A stretch of DNA of 64,000 bases from Egbenema bharatensis (lineage in GTDB: Bacteria; Cyanobacteriota; Cyanobacteriia; Elainellales; Elainellaceae), in the NCBI RefSeq assembly GCF_048077055.1, contig NZ_CP182236.1, forward strand, positions 2,852,001 to 2,916,000, given 5' to 3'. The translations under genes and the position numbers were made by a program. This document shows positions 9,462 through 18,819 of this stretch, in pieces. Every line of letters starts with the position of its first letter. The first letter of the stretch is position 1. The notes beneath the pieces are model-generated. The model made no database searches, was not told the origin of the DNA, and worked only from the letters and a program-made list of their open reading frames with translations.

Positions 9462-9516
9462 CATGGGCGCATGGCAATGCGCCCCTACTCCCTACTCCCT
9501 ACTCCCTACTCCCTAC
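9462..9516. repeat. REP-like hairpin followed by a heptamer tandem repeat
   Basis: GGGCGCAT and its complement ATGCGCCC form a hairpin at about 9464-9484, running straight into four to five copies of the 7-mer CTCCCTA up to 9516, a short tandemly repeated sequence of the kind common in filamentous cyanobacteria. The stop codon and the last residues (about VVGSRE) of the minus-strand cyanophycinase lie inside the array. Confidence 0.8.
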
Positions 9517-10320
9517 AACCTCCCCCATCGGCTGCCGACTGGCTAAATCAAACCAGTGCCCATCTGGCAAAATATGTAGCTTCACGCCGTAAACTGCCAC
9601 GGGTTCATCCTGCAAGACGCGATCGAGGTTGTTGTAGGTAATGCCCGACTCATCCACAACGGTCACGGCCCCTTCGCCGATCACCTCTACCCGATCGCCA
9701 TTGACAATGATAGCCGTGTTCTCATCAATGCCAAATCCCAACACGTTCGGCTTTTGTAGCATCGCCGAGAGCAAGCGTCCCAGTCGTCCCCGCTGGGCAA
9801 AGTGTTGATCAATCACCACACGCGACAAAAATCCTAACCCCGGTCCCATCGCCACTGCATCCATACGCGGATTGGTATCTGAATCCCCTTCGATAATCAT
9901 CGTGTCAGGCATCACGGCTGCCCCTGCACTGGTTCCAGCAATCACCGCACCTTCCCCATAGCGTTTGTGTAGGGCATCCTCCAGAATCGTGTCTTTGATG
10001 GAGCGAATGATCCGAGCCTGATCGCCTCCCGTAAAGAAAATCCCCGTCGCTTGAGCCACAACCCGCAGCAGTTCCAGGGTGTTGCCGTCCTCCTGGGAGC
10101 GAGTGTCGATCACCTGCACCTGGGTTGCGCCTAACCGCTCAAAAATCTCAACATACTCGTACCCCACTTCAACGGGAATGCTGGAGGCTGCCGTAATCAC
10201 CACAATTCGCGCCTTGATGCCCCCCGATCGTCGGACAAACTCCCGCAGAATCCGACATTCGCCGGTGGTTTCCTCGGCTCCTCCAATAATCATTAGCTGC
10301 CCTTGCGGTTGGGTTTCCAT
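9499..10320 (-). CDS. cphB: Cyanophycinase
   Basis: A 273-residue serine peptidase that cuts cyanophycin (multi-L-arginyl-poly-L-aspartate) to beta-Asp-Arg dipeptides, releasing stored nitrogen. The motifs are IIGGAEE at the start, GIFFTGGDQARI, the nucleophile Ser in AGTSAGAAVM, and GFGIDENTAIIV. The Met at 10320 (METQPQGQLMIIGG) is chosen over an upstream ATG at 10443, which would run into the next gene and add residues not found in the family. The length matches other cyanophycinases. The last few codons are derived from a CTCCCTA tandem repeat. No cyanophycin synthetase is in the window. It lies 31 bp after the cpcT-like gene, on the same strand. Confidence 0.93.
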   Translation of the reverse strand: METQPQGQLMIIGGAEETTGECRILREFVRRSGGIKARIVVITAASSIPVEVGYEYVEIFERLGATQVQVIDTRSQEDGNTLELLRVVAQATGIFFTGGDQARIIRSIKDTILEDALHKRYGEGAVIAGTSAGAAVMPDTMIIEGDSDTNPRMDAVAMGPGLGFLSRVVIDQHFAQRGRLGRLLSAMLQKPNVLGFGIDENTAIIVNGDRVEVIGEGAVTVVDESGITYNNLDRVLQDEPVAVYGVKLHILPDGHWFDLASRQPMGEVVGSRE

Positions 10321-10351
10321 ATCGTTGCCATAATTCGCACTAAGGGCAAAT

Positions 10352-10948
10352 TTACACCAACTCCACCCCAAAATTCTGCCGTTTCTGAAACCGATAGGCT
10401 CCCATGATTGCGCCCCACAGTGCTTGCTCCGTCTTTGGATCAACGCCGCGATCGTAGCTCAGGAAGGTGTCTGCACTCACCTCAAACCCCAGGATCACCT
10501 GCCGGGTTTCCCCCTGATACTGAAAGCAGCATTGGGTATCGGGCACGGGGTCTGCCTTGAACCAGTCATCTTGCCGCATCACTGTTAACCGACAGCCAGG
10601 CAAAAGCTCCAGATCCTCCAGGGTCAGGGATTGCAGGCGATCGGGATTGGCTCCGGCTCCCTGCCAGCGATCGGGCTGTTTGCAGGCATAGTATTGGGCT
10701 TGTAGGCGATCGGGTGGGTCAGTCGGACGAAAGGTTACGACCCGTTGACGATAGGGCTTGTCCAGGTAAAGGGCATTGGCTTGTTCGGCAAATAGGGCGG
10801 GATATCCGTCAATCAAAAACGGTAGAGGACGATGCCATAACCGCAAATGGACAAACCAGGCAGGTTGATCCAGCGCTTGCGCCTGATTCTCAAACTCTCC
10901 CGCTAACCACGAAACGAGTTGATTCAGTGTCTCTAATCCGATTTCCAT
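10352..10948 (-). CDS. Chromophore lyase CpcT/CpeT family
   Basis: About 198 residues of the CpcT/CpeT family, which attaches phycobilins to beta-subunit cysteines (Cys-153/155 type sites) of phycobiliproteins. Visible features are LVSWLAGEFENQAQA at the N-terminus, the HLRLWHRPLPFLIDGYPALFAEQ segment, QAQYYACKQPDRWQGAG, the Cys-rich DTQCCFQYQGETRQVILGFEVSADTFLSYDRGVD and ALWGAIMGAYRFQK. I chose the ATG at 10948 because a GGAGG precedes it and the family starts there; the ATG at 11098 would overlap the divergent isomerase gene. Which phycobiliprotein it serves cannot be told; no phycobilisome genes are adjacent. Confidence 0.9.
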   Translation of the reverse strand: MEIGLETLNQLVSWLAGEFENQAQALDQPAWFVHLRLWHRPLPFLIDGYPALFAEQANALYLDKPYRQRVVTFRPTDPPDRLQAQYYACKQPDRWQGAGANPDRLQSLTLEDLELLPGCRLTVMRQDDWFKADPVPDTQCCFQYQGETRQVILGFEVSADTFLSYDRGVDPKTEQALWGAIMGAYRFQKRQNFGVELV

Positions 10949-11045
10949 TCCATCCTCCAGGTGTAGAATCCCTCCCTGATGGCTCCCCAGATCGCCCAGC
11001 CATTCTATTATGCTGAATTTGGGGTACTCAAGCAGGGGCAAACGG

Positions 11046-12609
11046 ATGCAGGCGCAACAGACCGATCGGGCAGATATTATCGTCATTGGTAGCGGCATTG
11101 GTGGATTGACGGCTGGAGCCTTATTATCCCGCTATGGTAAACGGGTGATCGTTTGTGAGAGCCACGCCATTCCCGGTGGAGCAGCCCACAGTTTTTCGCG
11201 GCAGGGCTTTCACTTTGACTCCGGCCCCTTTCTTTGCTGGATTAAGCGATCGCCAGTCTCTCAACCCGCTACGGCAAGTGCTGGATGTGTTGGAGGAATC
11301 GGTTGCCGCCGTCCCCTATGATCCCTTAGGACATTACCACTTTCCAGAGGGAACTTTTCCCGTGTATGGGAACGCCGATCGCTACCGGGAGGAAATCGCT
11401 AAAATCACCCCCCAGGGAGCACAGGAATACCAGAAGTTTGAACGGGATTTGATGCGGCTCTACGAAATCTTGCGTGACATCCCAGCCCTGACCCTGCGAT
11501 CGGATCTCAACGCCATTTCCCTGTTGCTGACCCGCTACCCCTTTTCCATGCTAAAGCTGATTCCCCAGATTGCCGTGCTTCAAGCTTCAGCGGGCGACGT
11601 GATGAATGTGTTTGTGCGCGATCCCTGGGTGCGTCGATTGATTGATCTAGAATGCTTTTTGCTATCGGGGCTGAAGGCCAAAGGCACTGCGGCTCCAGAG
11701 ATGGCCTTTATGCTAGGAGAGCGATCGAACTCAGTGATTGATTATCCTGTGGGGGGCAGTGGCGCAATCGTCCAGGCTTTAGTCCGAGGCTTAGAACGAT
11801 GGGGGGGAGAGCTACGGCTGAATGCCCATGTGGAGAAGATTTTGGTGGAAAACCGTCGGGTAGTCGGGGTACGGTTACAGCGCGGTGAAATCCTCAGGGC
11901 AAATACCGTAATTTCCAACGCTACGGTTTGGAACACCTGCAATGATTTACTCGATCCATCTGACACCCCCGCTTTTTACCGTAAAAATGCCCTCTCAATG
12001 CCTGTGGTGGATAGCTTCATGCACCTGCATCTCGGAATTCGATCGGATGGTTTAGAAGGATTAACGGGACATCATGTCGTAGTTCACGATGCGAATCAGG
12101 AGATTACCGTACCTGGGAATACCTGCATGATTTCAATTCCTACCGTCTGGGATGCCAGTTTAGCCCCAGAAGGACATCATGTCGTCCACGCCTACACATT
12201 GGAACCCTACGAAGGCTGGAAGCGGGATGAAACCTATGAAGATCGCAAACGAGAACGGGCAGAGCCGCTGTATCGTGCCCTGGAAAAGATCATTCCCGAT
12301 ATTCGATCGCGCACGGCTTTAGAACTAATTGGCACACCCCTGACCCATGCCTACTACCTGCGACGACACCAGGGAACCTATGGGCCAGCGATTCCTGCCG
12401 GAAAGGGGATGTTTCCCAGTTGCCATACACCGATCGCCGGACTGTATCGGGTCGGAGATAGTACCATGCCAGGAATTGGTGTCCCTGCCGTTGCAGCCTC
12501 TGGAATTTTGTGCGCCAATACGCTGGTGAATCCGCAGCAGGTTGAAGCGTTAGTGCAAGAGTGGCAAACACCAGTAACCGTTAGTGATAGACCGAACAGT
12601 GAGTCGTAG
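11046..12609 (+). CDS. FAD-dependent carotenoid isomerase/desaturase-like protein (CrtH family), frameshifted
   Basis: Two frames join to a protein of about 520 residues. Frame one starts at 11046 with the dinucleotide-binding motif IIVIGSGIGGLTAGALLSRYG and GGAAHSF; frame two continues with FAGLSDRQ through DYPVGGSGAIVQAL and ends with the FAD-binding GLYRVGDSTMPGIGVPAVAASG. This order is that of the phytoene-desaturase superfamily and closest in feel to prolycopene isomerase (CrtH/CrtISO), which converts poly-cis-lycopene to all-trans. The break lies at 11223-11236 (DSGP/FFAGLS); two missing bases or one extra base would explain it. CrtO-like ketolases are alternatives. It is divergent from the cpcT-like gene. 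Confidence 0.82.
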
Positions 12610-12766
12610 AACCAACCGCCAGTCACAGAACGATGAAGCAATGTCTGGAAGTTAAATCAGGCACTCCCCCATCGCTCTGTCACGCAGATTGAATCTTAAC
12701 TTCAGGAACACGATCGCAGTTGAATCGTGATGCCACAAGACACCATTCAACGAAGACTCGCCCAAC

Positions 12767-13027
12767 CTAGAGAACTCCCAGGTTTGACAATCCTAAGATT
12801 GCGCCTGTACCAAGGATGTGGCCAAAGCAAATTGCGCCAATTAAAAATCCCAGGCTGGTTTCGCCGAGGAAGGGTAACGCAGGAGCCGAGGGCCCATCAT
12901 TTTGACGCTGAACGGTATACCGGGCAAACGCAATCGCAAGAATATTGCAAATCAGCATAACCAGGGCAACCGAGGGATTCCAAGCCAGGGTCTGGGGGAC
13001 AACAGCCAGTAAAGATAGGGTAAACAA
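12767..13027 (-). CDS. psaK: Photosystem I reaction center subunit PsaK
   Basis: An 86-residue membrane protein with two hydrophobic segments (about 12-35 and 55-82) joined by a polar stromal loop QRQNDGPSAPALPFLGE. The segment NPSVALVMLICNILAIAFARYTVQ and the C-terminal GHILGTGAILGLSNLG are characteristic of PsaK, the small peripheral PSI subunit that binds chlorophyll and takes part in antenna coupling and state transitions. The start has an AAGGAG site (13032-13037 on the minus strand). It is a single-gene unit. Confidence 0.95.
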   Translation of the reverse strand: MFTLSLLAVVPQTLAWNPSVALVMLICNILAIAFARYTVQRQNDGPSAPALPFLGETSLGFLIGAICFGHILGTGAILGLSNLGVL

Positions 13028-13257
13028 GGTTTTCTCCTTAAAGGTCTTTCAGTAATGTATCAATTTGCAATCTCAGGTGAATATTTACCAAAAAACAGTA
13101 GCCTGTAGGCGCAAATTGAATTAATAGTTAACATTAGCCCAACGGAAATCCAGGAGTAAAGCAGCTTCCTGCAATCTATTCCTAGCAGTGTATTCCGATA
13201 GGACAGGATGTGCGCGAGAATGATGAGGTTCTGTCTTTCACTCAGGAGTGATACGTT

Positions 13258-13767
13258 ATGCTTTCCCCCCGTTGGCGCAGGGCACTGGCTGCTATCCTGC
13301 TTAGCCTGGTGCTGTTCGTGTCGGCTTGTAGTGCGCAAGAACCATCGCGGTATACTCAGATCCAAGAGGAAACCTCTGGGCGCAATGCTCCTGCCGCCGT
13401 TTCCGATCAGGCTGCTCGTGGTGGTGACTTCAACAAGTATTTCCCGCGATCGGTTGCTGGGTATAACATTGTGCCCTATCAGGAAAAGAACGGATTTGCT
13501 GAATACAAAGTCAACCAGGATGGCAAAAATGTTGCCATGCTAGCAATTAATGATGTACTGGATACTCCGGCTGCTTATAAGTTTCAAAATAGCGCAATGA
13601 CGATCGCGGGCTATCCTGCGGTTGAGCAAGGGCAAACGGCTACAGCAATTTTGGTGAACGATCGCTATCAGGTCAAAGTGCTTTCCCGAGATTCATCCTT
13701 TACCAAGGAAGACCGCGCCGCCTGGATTGAGAAGTTTGATCTGGCGGGTTTATCAGAACTGTCTTAA
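13258..13767 (+). CDS. Conserved cyanobacterial lipoprotein, function unknown
   Basis: A 169-residue secreted protein. Residues 1-20 form a type II signal peptide (RRALAAILLSLVLFVSAC) with the lipobox LFVSAC, so Cys21 is the likely lipidated residue. The mature part has no cofactor motif that I recognise; it contains a repeated beta-rich pattern (GYNIVPYQEKNGFAEYKVNQDGKNVAMLAI and a later IAGYPAVEQGQTATAILVNDRYQVKV). An AGGAG site lies 10 bp before the ATG. I do not recognise a named family. Confidence 0.75.
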   Translation: MLSPRWRRALAAILLSLVLFVSACSAQEPSRYTQIQEETSGRNAPAAVSDQAARGGDFNKYFPRSVAGYNIVPYQEKNGFAEYKVNQDGKNVAMLAINDVLDTPAAYKFQNSAMTIAGYPAVEQGQTATAILVNDRYQVKVLSRDSSFTKEDRAAWIEKFDLAGLSELS

Positions 13768-13960
13768 GGGCTGCAATGCTTCAGGATTTTAGATGGTTCA
13801 GTGTCGTTCGCCAGGTGTCGTTTGTATATATCCAGGCTCGATCGCTTCATTCTCTGAGCTTTACCCTTCGAGCTTCACAGTTCTAAAATCCAAGTCTTAC
13901 ATTTGATTCTCAATTTTTTATCTCAACGCATGACCCTCACATAGATTTAAGGAGTTTGTT

Positions 13961-14848
13961 GTGAGCAAACCAATCTACGAGTTGGTTGACCAACTACCAA
14001 CGGGTGGCATTACCGTACGGGCTCTCAAGTCCCTCGATTTTGTCATTCCCGGACAGTGGCAGAATTTAACCGGCTTTGACAACACCATTCGCACCGTGAC
14101 GGGTGAAACCGATGAAGCCCTGATTCAGCAAATTGGTGAACGGGCCGTGACGCTGTTTAACGACAAGTCCGAGGGCTATCAACGGGCCTTATGGCTCTAT
14201 CAAACGGTGGATTCTGCTTCTGGAATGCTGGGTACAGCGGCCCTGGCAGGTCGTGTCGGCCAGGATATCTCTTTCCTGGGCATTCTCAAGCACTTGACCC
14301 CTAAACCCGAAAAGCTGCAAAGCATCGATTTGTGCGTCAAGTTGGTGGTGGAACTGGTAGCCTTTTGCCAAATTAATGGGATTCCCGGCGACAGTATTGG
14401 TGATTTTCTGGCGGCCCTGGGGGACTATGCGGGGGAATCCTTAATGCGGATGGCGGCCCTGACCTGCTTTGATGGGTTGATTCCGCTGGGGCCCGATTTT
14501 GTCGATAAGGCTCTGTCTGTAATGCGGCAAACCTCCCCGTCGGATCTGGAGAAAAACCAGACCTTTAAAGGGGTGAATGATCTGATTCCAGGCAACAATG
14601 CCTCCAGCAAGCACGGTTTCATCATTGATAGCTTTGAGTCCACGAAGGGCTGGATGACCAACTTTGTTTCCAGCAATCAGCTCACTCCGGATCGGGTGTT
14701 GGATAGCTTGCAGAAGTTTGTCGATATTTCCAAGGACAAAGCTGATTACGTCGGCGCATTCCTGGATATTTACGTCAAATACTACGAGCACACTGGCATC
14801 CAAACCCTGGCCCGCCGATTGGTTGAACGATCGGTTGCTGAAATCTAG
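13961..14848 (+). CDS. Conserved hypothetical protein
   Basis: A 295-residue soluble protein starting at GTG 13961, preceded by AAGGAG. It is largely helical, begins IYELVDQLPTGGITVRALKSLDFVIPGQWQNLTGF, and has no membrane segment, cofactor motif or repeat I can assign. Codon use matches the neighbours. I do not recognise the family beyond its appearance as a typical cyanobacterial core protein. The C-terminus is followed by two copies of a palindromic repeat, so it is transcribed alone or as the last gene. Confidence 0.65.
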   Translation: MSKPIYELVDQLPTGGITVRALKSLDFVIPGQWQNLTGFDNTIRTVTGETDEALIQQIGERAVTLFNDKSEGYQRALWLYQTVDSASGMLGTAALAGRVGQDISFLGILKHLTPKPEKLQSIDLCVKLVVELVAFCQINGIPGDSIGDFLAALGDYAGESLMRMAALTCFDGLIPLGPDFVDKALSVMRQTSPSDLEKNQTFKGVNDLIPGNNASSKHGFIIDSFESTKGWMTNFVSSNQLTPDRVLDSLQKFVDISKDKADYVGAFLDIYVKYYEHTGIQTLARRLVERSVAEI

Positions 14849-14880
14849 AACGCTGAGGACTGGGATTGCATCACTAAAAT

Positions 14881-14987
14881 TCTTGTGGGGTGGGCAGCGT
14901 TTCGACTAAGCTCAAGCCGAAGCCTTGCCCGCCCAGTCCACGCAAGCTGAACCTCTTGTGGGGTGGGCATCTTGCCCACCCAGTCCA
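14881..14987. repeat. Two tandem copies of the GTGGGGTGGGCA palindromic repeat
   Basis: 14881-14938 is a full copy nearly identical to 1534-1594. 14953-14987 is a short hairpin form (GTGGGGTGGGCATCTTGCCCACC). They occupy most of the 220-bp space between two convergent genes. Confidence 0.8.
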
Positions 14988-15069
14988 AGGAGTAAAACGA
15001 TTGCACCATTTATCCAGATCCTTCAAACCTCGACATAATGAAGCAAGCTATCCATACGTGAATTGGGTT

Positions 15070-15741
15070 TCATGCCTCAAATCGATCGGGGACGATGCCG
15101 TCGGGATTTTTGGCCAGTCTGCGTAATCGTCGCAGCTCCATCCCAATCTCACCGCCCATTGGATACCGCCAATCGATCGGTTGACCTTTTTCGATTTGAT
15201 CAAACAATCCCTTGTGGCGAGACGGGCTGCCAGAGGTAAATTTATAGAAAAAGTATTGCAATCCCTGGGCGATCGCCAGTAGGGTGATGATCCAAAAAAA
15301 CTCACGATCGGATGAGCGGAAAAACTCCCCGTCTGGCAAAACGCCGGGCAGTAGCTTCGCAGCACCCATCAGCACAACCAGCACCGTAAGTGCTCGTCCT
15401 AAGGCATAAATCACCTGAAACAGGGGCAACCGAAACCGGATCACATACCGAGCCACGGGACGGAAATATCCGCCCAATAGGTAAATCGTCCAAAAGCAAA
15501 GAATCAGGCTGGATAGGGCACTCAGCAAGATCAGTACCACTTCATCGATCGTCCAGCGCGAAGGGGGCTCGTTTATGAGAAGCCATCCGAGGGCGAACAG
15601 CCAGTGAATGGACGTGATACCAAGCCATTGACCCAACAGATAAGACGTTCGTAGCGTCTTAAACTTCATCTTGCGAGTACAACACTCAGCCTGATTCCAG
15701 ACGGGAATCGATTGACCCAACAAATACCACTTTCGCTTCAT
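15070..15741 (-). CDS. Putative integral membrane protein
   Basis: About 223 residues starting MKRKWYLLGQSIPVW at 15741, chosen because AAGGA precedes it by 8 bases; an ATG at 15846 would add a 35-residue polar leader without such a site. There are four or five hydrophobic segments (around 45-65, 72-95, 105-135, 155-175) and a basic, soluble C-terminal tail of about 55 residues (SRHKGLFDQIEKGQPIDWRY...). YLLGQ occurs twice near the N-terminus in a short internal duplication. No family recognised. It is 120 bp downstream of another membrane protein gene on the same strand. Confidence 0.6.
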   Translation of the reverse strand: MKRKWYLLGQSIPVWNQAECCTRKMKFKTLRTSYLLGQWLGITSIHWLFALGWLLINEPPSRWTIDEVVLILLSALSSLILCFWTIYLLGGYFRPVARYVIRFRLPLFQVIYALGRALTVLVVLMGAAKLLPGVLPDGEFFRSSDREFFWIITLLAIAQGLQYFFYKFTSGSPSRHKGLFDQIEKGQPIDWRYPMGGEIGMELRRLRRLAKNPDGIVPDRFEA

Positions 15742-15861
15742 TTTGTTGTCCTTTTGTTGCTGCGTATTTTGCTGTAATTTTGCTGACTTAATCTCGCGAT
15801 CGGTGCAGGATCTAGCAGTACTGCACTCACTCCCTAAATTCCCCAACTCTGGAGACAGGGC

Positions 15862-16188
15862 TTATTCTTGCGTCACGCCAAACAGTACATTGACACCACA
15901 AAAAACACCAATACCCCCCAGCCCCCAGTCTCGTTGAGTCAAAATTAGACTAATGCCGCCCAGCACCAGCCATAACCCAATGGCATGGACAAAAAACAAA
16001 ACCATTTTATTTGGGCTTTGCCTGAGGAAAGGCAATCCGCCATACAAACCGATCGACCAGAGCGTGAGGATTACCCCAATAACAGCAGCAATAATTGCCC
16101 AATGATTGGACAAAACCGCCAGTGATAGGCTCATGAGAAGAGTGGAAACCATCAGTGTGATAAATTTCCAGCTTTTTAGATCAGACAT
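15862..16188 (-). CDS. Small hydrophobic membrane protein, function unknown
   Basis: A 108-residue protein with four predicted membrane segments (about 8-27, 30-49, 63-82, 86-105) and little else. Its start codon overlaps the stop of the upstream TPR gene by one base (TGATG), so the two are translationally coupled. No motif points to a transport or enzyme family. The neighbour is a periplasmic-type TPR protein, so a membrane-associated complex is possible but not shown. Confidence 0.6.
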   Translation of the reverse strand: MSDLKSWKFITLMVSTLLMSLSLAVLSNHWAIIAAVIGVILTLWSIGLYGGLPFLRQSPNKMVLFFVHAIGLWLVLGGISLILTQRDWGLGGIGVFCGVNVLFGVTQE

Positions 16189-17126
16189 CAGAAGCCTCCA
16201 GAATGAATGGCAACTTCCTGTATTGCTTGGAGAATGAGGTCAATATTATTCAGCGTGATCGCTTCCCCTTGTAAATCGCCAATCTCCCGAAACAGCGGTA
16301 AGGCTTGATGAAGATAAGCCAATGCCTGCTCAAAGTGTTCTAGCTGGTAATGGGTTGCCCCAATATTGAGGAGCGTATACGCCTGCCCCGATCGATCGCC
16401 AGTTTCCTGCTTCAGGGGTAAAGCTTGATGGTAGTAGGACAATGCTTGCTCTGGCTGGTTTTGCTGGTCGGCAAGAACGCCCAAATTGTAGAGCGCGGTT
16501 GCCTCTCCTGCCCGATCGTCCGTATCCCGACTGGTTTGCAATGACTGGTAGAAGGTGTCCTGCGCCTGTTCCCACTGTTCTAAGGCAGAGTAGATCCCGC
16601 CGATATTATTGAGCACTGTGGCTTCCCCTTCCCGATCGCCCAGCGCTCTTCGCAATGACAACGCCTGATGAAAATAATCCAGGGCTTGTTCTATTTCTCC
16701 TGCATCAAAGGATGTTACTCCCATGCCGTTGAACGTGCTAGCTTCTCCCTGGCGATCGCCCAATGCCTGAAATAACGGTAAAGCTTGATTGAGGTAGACG
16801 ATCGACTGTTCCCAATCGCCAGAGAGATAAAAAACTTTGCCTAAGTTAAGGAGGGTATTTGCCACTCCACCCTGATGATCTGCGGCTTCAAAAAGCTGCC
16901 TTGCTTGCTCAAGATTCTCGAAGGCCTGTCGGCGTGATTCCGCAGTGTTCTCTTCCAGCAGTTGCATGCTTGCTTCATAAAACCGATCGGCGGCGGCACT
17001 GCTATTTTCCTGGGCAACAAGTCTGGTTTGACTGATCAGAAGTAATCCAAGCACAAGTAAGCTTGGTTGGCTGCGTTTCCACCATTTTGGGAGGTTAATA
17101 GACAGACGATCGTTCACGTTGCTCAC
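16188..17126 (-). CDS. Secreted TPR-repeat protein
   Basis: A 312-residue protein with an N-terminal hydrophobic signal (PSLLVLGLLLISQTRLVAQ, about 20-38) and then five to six tetratricopeptide repeats on a strict 40-residue period, each of the form GEA-LNN-G---Y-L---EQAL-YYHQALPL-R--GDR. This 40-residue spacing marks the Kinesin-light-chain-like TPR type common in cyanobacteria. It should be a protein-interaction scaffold outside the cytoplasm. It is the first gene of a pair with the small membrane protein, with overlapping stop and start. Confidence 0.8.
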   Translation of the reverse strand: MSNVNDRLSINLPKWWKRSQPSLLVLGLLLISQTRLVAQENSSAAADRFYEASMQLLEENTAESRRQAFENLEQARQLFEAADHQGGVANTLLNLGKVFYLSGDWEQSIVYLNQALPLFQALGDRQGEASTFNGMGVTSFDAGEIEQALDYFHQALSLRRALGDREGEATVLNNIGGIYSALEQWEQAQDTFYQSLQTSRDTDDRAGEATALYNLGVLADQQNQPEQALSYYHQALPLKQETGDRSGQAYTLLNIGATHYQLEHFEQALAYLHQALPLFREIGDLQGEAITLNNIDLILQAIQEVAIHSGGF

Positions 17127-17190
17127 CTCAATAAGTGCTGCAAGGGTTGAAGATTAAACAGGATTGGACACAACAAGTTTCTGTACGCCG

Positions 17191-18573
17191 CTAGGACAGC
17201 AAAACATTGCTGGAATCAACGGTTAAAGAGCCGGATTCGATGCCATTCAGCCGAGCCACAATCCGATCGCCCACCTGGATCACAGTGTTGCGTCCTCTTT
17301 GAATGAGCATTGTGTCTGCCATAACAAAATTTTTGAATACAATGACATCGTTGCCTTTCGTGAAATCTCGAATCACCGAAAACCCCCGACGATCGAGCCA
17401 GAAAGAATTGCGCCCTGAACCACCCTGCAACCGATTACGCCCCCGTCCCCCAAGCAGCACATCATCGCCAGCCCGACCCACTAAAACATCGTTTCCCCCT
17501 CTACCCAGCAAGAGGTCATTTCCCCTGGTTCCCCGCAGCGTGTCATCGCCAGATGTACCCCGAATTGGGTTAGCCTGCTCAAATTTGAGGGCCTCATCAA
17601 TCCAGTTGGCAACCGATGACACACGAGCTTCAACTGAAAACTCACCAAAGCTGGAATCAGTGGACAGGGAAGACAACAAAGGATAGCCACTCACTCCTCC
17701 AGCCAATTCAGGTCTGACAGTCACATCTTTCGGATTGGCATTAATTATTTGCTCAAGCGGCTCGGAGAACACAATACTGAGGAAATCGGTTAAATTATCG
17801 GCAACCGTTACATCAGTGGTTTGCCCACTGGGAAAAAGTAAGTGATCGCTAAACCCTGATTCTGTGACTCCAGCAATCTTGCCATCAATGAAAGCCGGAC
17901 TGCCTGAGTCGCCCGGAGCAGTGTTGATTTCTCGATCGCCCAAACCCAAATCATTAAGACCAAAGTGAACCCCAAAGGCATCATTTTCTGGCTTGCCGTT
18001 ATCAAAGTCAAAAAATAGTCGAGTCTGACCAAATTCTTCAATATTTGGGACAAATGGAACCGGAATGGAGGCATCCGCAAACAGTTCCCCAGTGGACTCA
18101 AAGCGGTTGAAGCCCGCCCGTTTTTGACCGTCAAAACTAGTGGCTCCCGTCTCTCCGGTTCCTGTGTCACCATAACCAACCTTGAGGAAAACTTTGCCCA
18201 CTTCATCATCTTTGCGATAAAGCTCATACCGCTTCACCCCACGCGGAGCTTCTTGAGCCAATTGTAAAATTCCAATGTCGGGCCCGTTAAAGATGGCTCC
18301 TGGATAATGAATCGTTTTGCTCACCGGAATGGTGACTTTTCTATTCGGTAAGGTAAAGGTGACAGCAAAATCTTCATTCCGATTGTCGCTCAATCCATCT
18401 GATGAGAAAACATGGGCTGCGGTGAGTACATGACGACCCGTAGGAAGGAGCGTCCCTGTTGCAGCAGGCTGAAATTCTTGGGTACCTTTCGGTGCAGATT
18501 GAATTAGCCCAACACCGCTAAATTTTCCGACCGGAACAATGTATTCATCGGGATGCTTAACAGTAACAACCAT
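17191..18573 (-). CDS. Secreted trypsin-like serine protease with RTX calcium-binding repeats
   Basis: A 460-residue two-part protein. The N-terminal half is a chymotrypsin-fold protease with the triad His54 (LTAAHVF), Asp99 (GPDIGILQL) and Ser223 (APGDSGSPAF). Residues about 340-400 hold five hemolysin-type nonapeptides (GTSGDDTLRG, GNDLLLGRGGNDVLVGRAGDDVLLGGRG), which bind calcium in a beta-roll, and a C-terminal segment typical of type I secretion substrates. There is no N-terminal signal peptide, in keeping with export by a TolC-type ABC system; none of its components is adjacent. Substrates are unknown. Confidence 0.85.
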   Translation of the reverse strand: MVVTVKHPDEYIVPVGKFSGVGLIQSAPKGTQEFQPAATGTLLPTGRHVLTAAHVFSSDGLSDNRNEDFAVTFTLPNRKVTIPVSKTIHYPGAIFNGPDIGILQLAQEAPRGVKRYELYRKDDEVGKVFLKVGYGDTGTGETGATSFDGQKRAGFNRFESTGELFADASIPVPFVPNIEEFGQTRLFFDFDNGKPENDAFGVHFGLNDLGLGDREINTAPGDSGSPAFIDGKIAGVTESGFSDHLLFPSGQTTDVTVADNLTDFLSIVFSEPLEQIINANPKDVTVRPELAGGVSGYPLLSSLSTDSSFGEFSVEARVSSVANWIDEALKFEQANPIRGTSGDDTLRGTRGNDLLLGRGGNDVLVGRAGDDVLLGGRGRNRLQGGSGRNSFWLDRRGFSVIRDFTKGNDVIVFKNFVMADTMLIQRGRNTVIQVGDRIVARLNGIESGSLTVDSSNVLLS

Positions 18574-18819
18574 AAATCCATGACCTGGTTTGAGTAGAGA
18601 ATGGATGGCATAAAATTTGCTTGGCTCTACTCTAGGGGTGGTTTACTGATCTTTGCATCGGTCTAGTGTGCTGGACGATCGGCTGTTTCCTAATCGGTCG
18701 ATCGTTCTGGCCAGTCGGTAGATGTGGAGGATTTTTATCGCAGGATAATTTAAAGAATCTGAGTTTTTCTCGAAGCGATCGTCTTTCCCTCAACCCGCGA
18801 AAATGTAAAGGAGAAAGCC

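Noticed and set aside
10321..10443. Upstream start for cyanophycinase at 10443.
   Set aside because: It would overlap the cpcT-like gene by about 90 bases and add a non-family leader.
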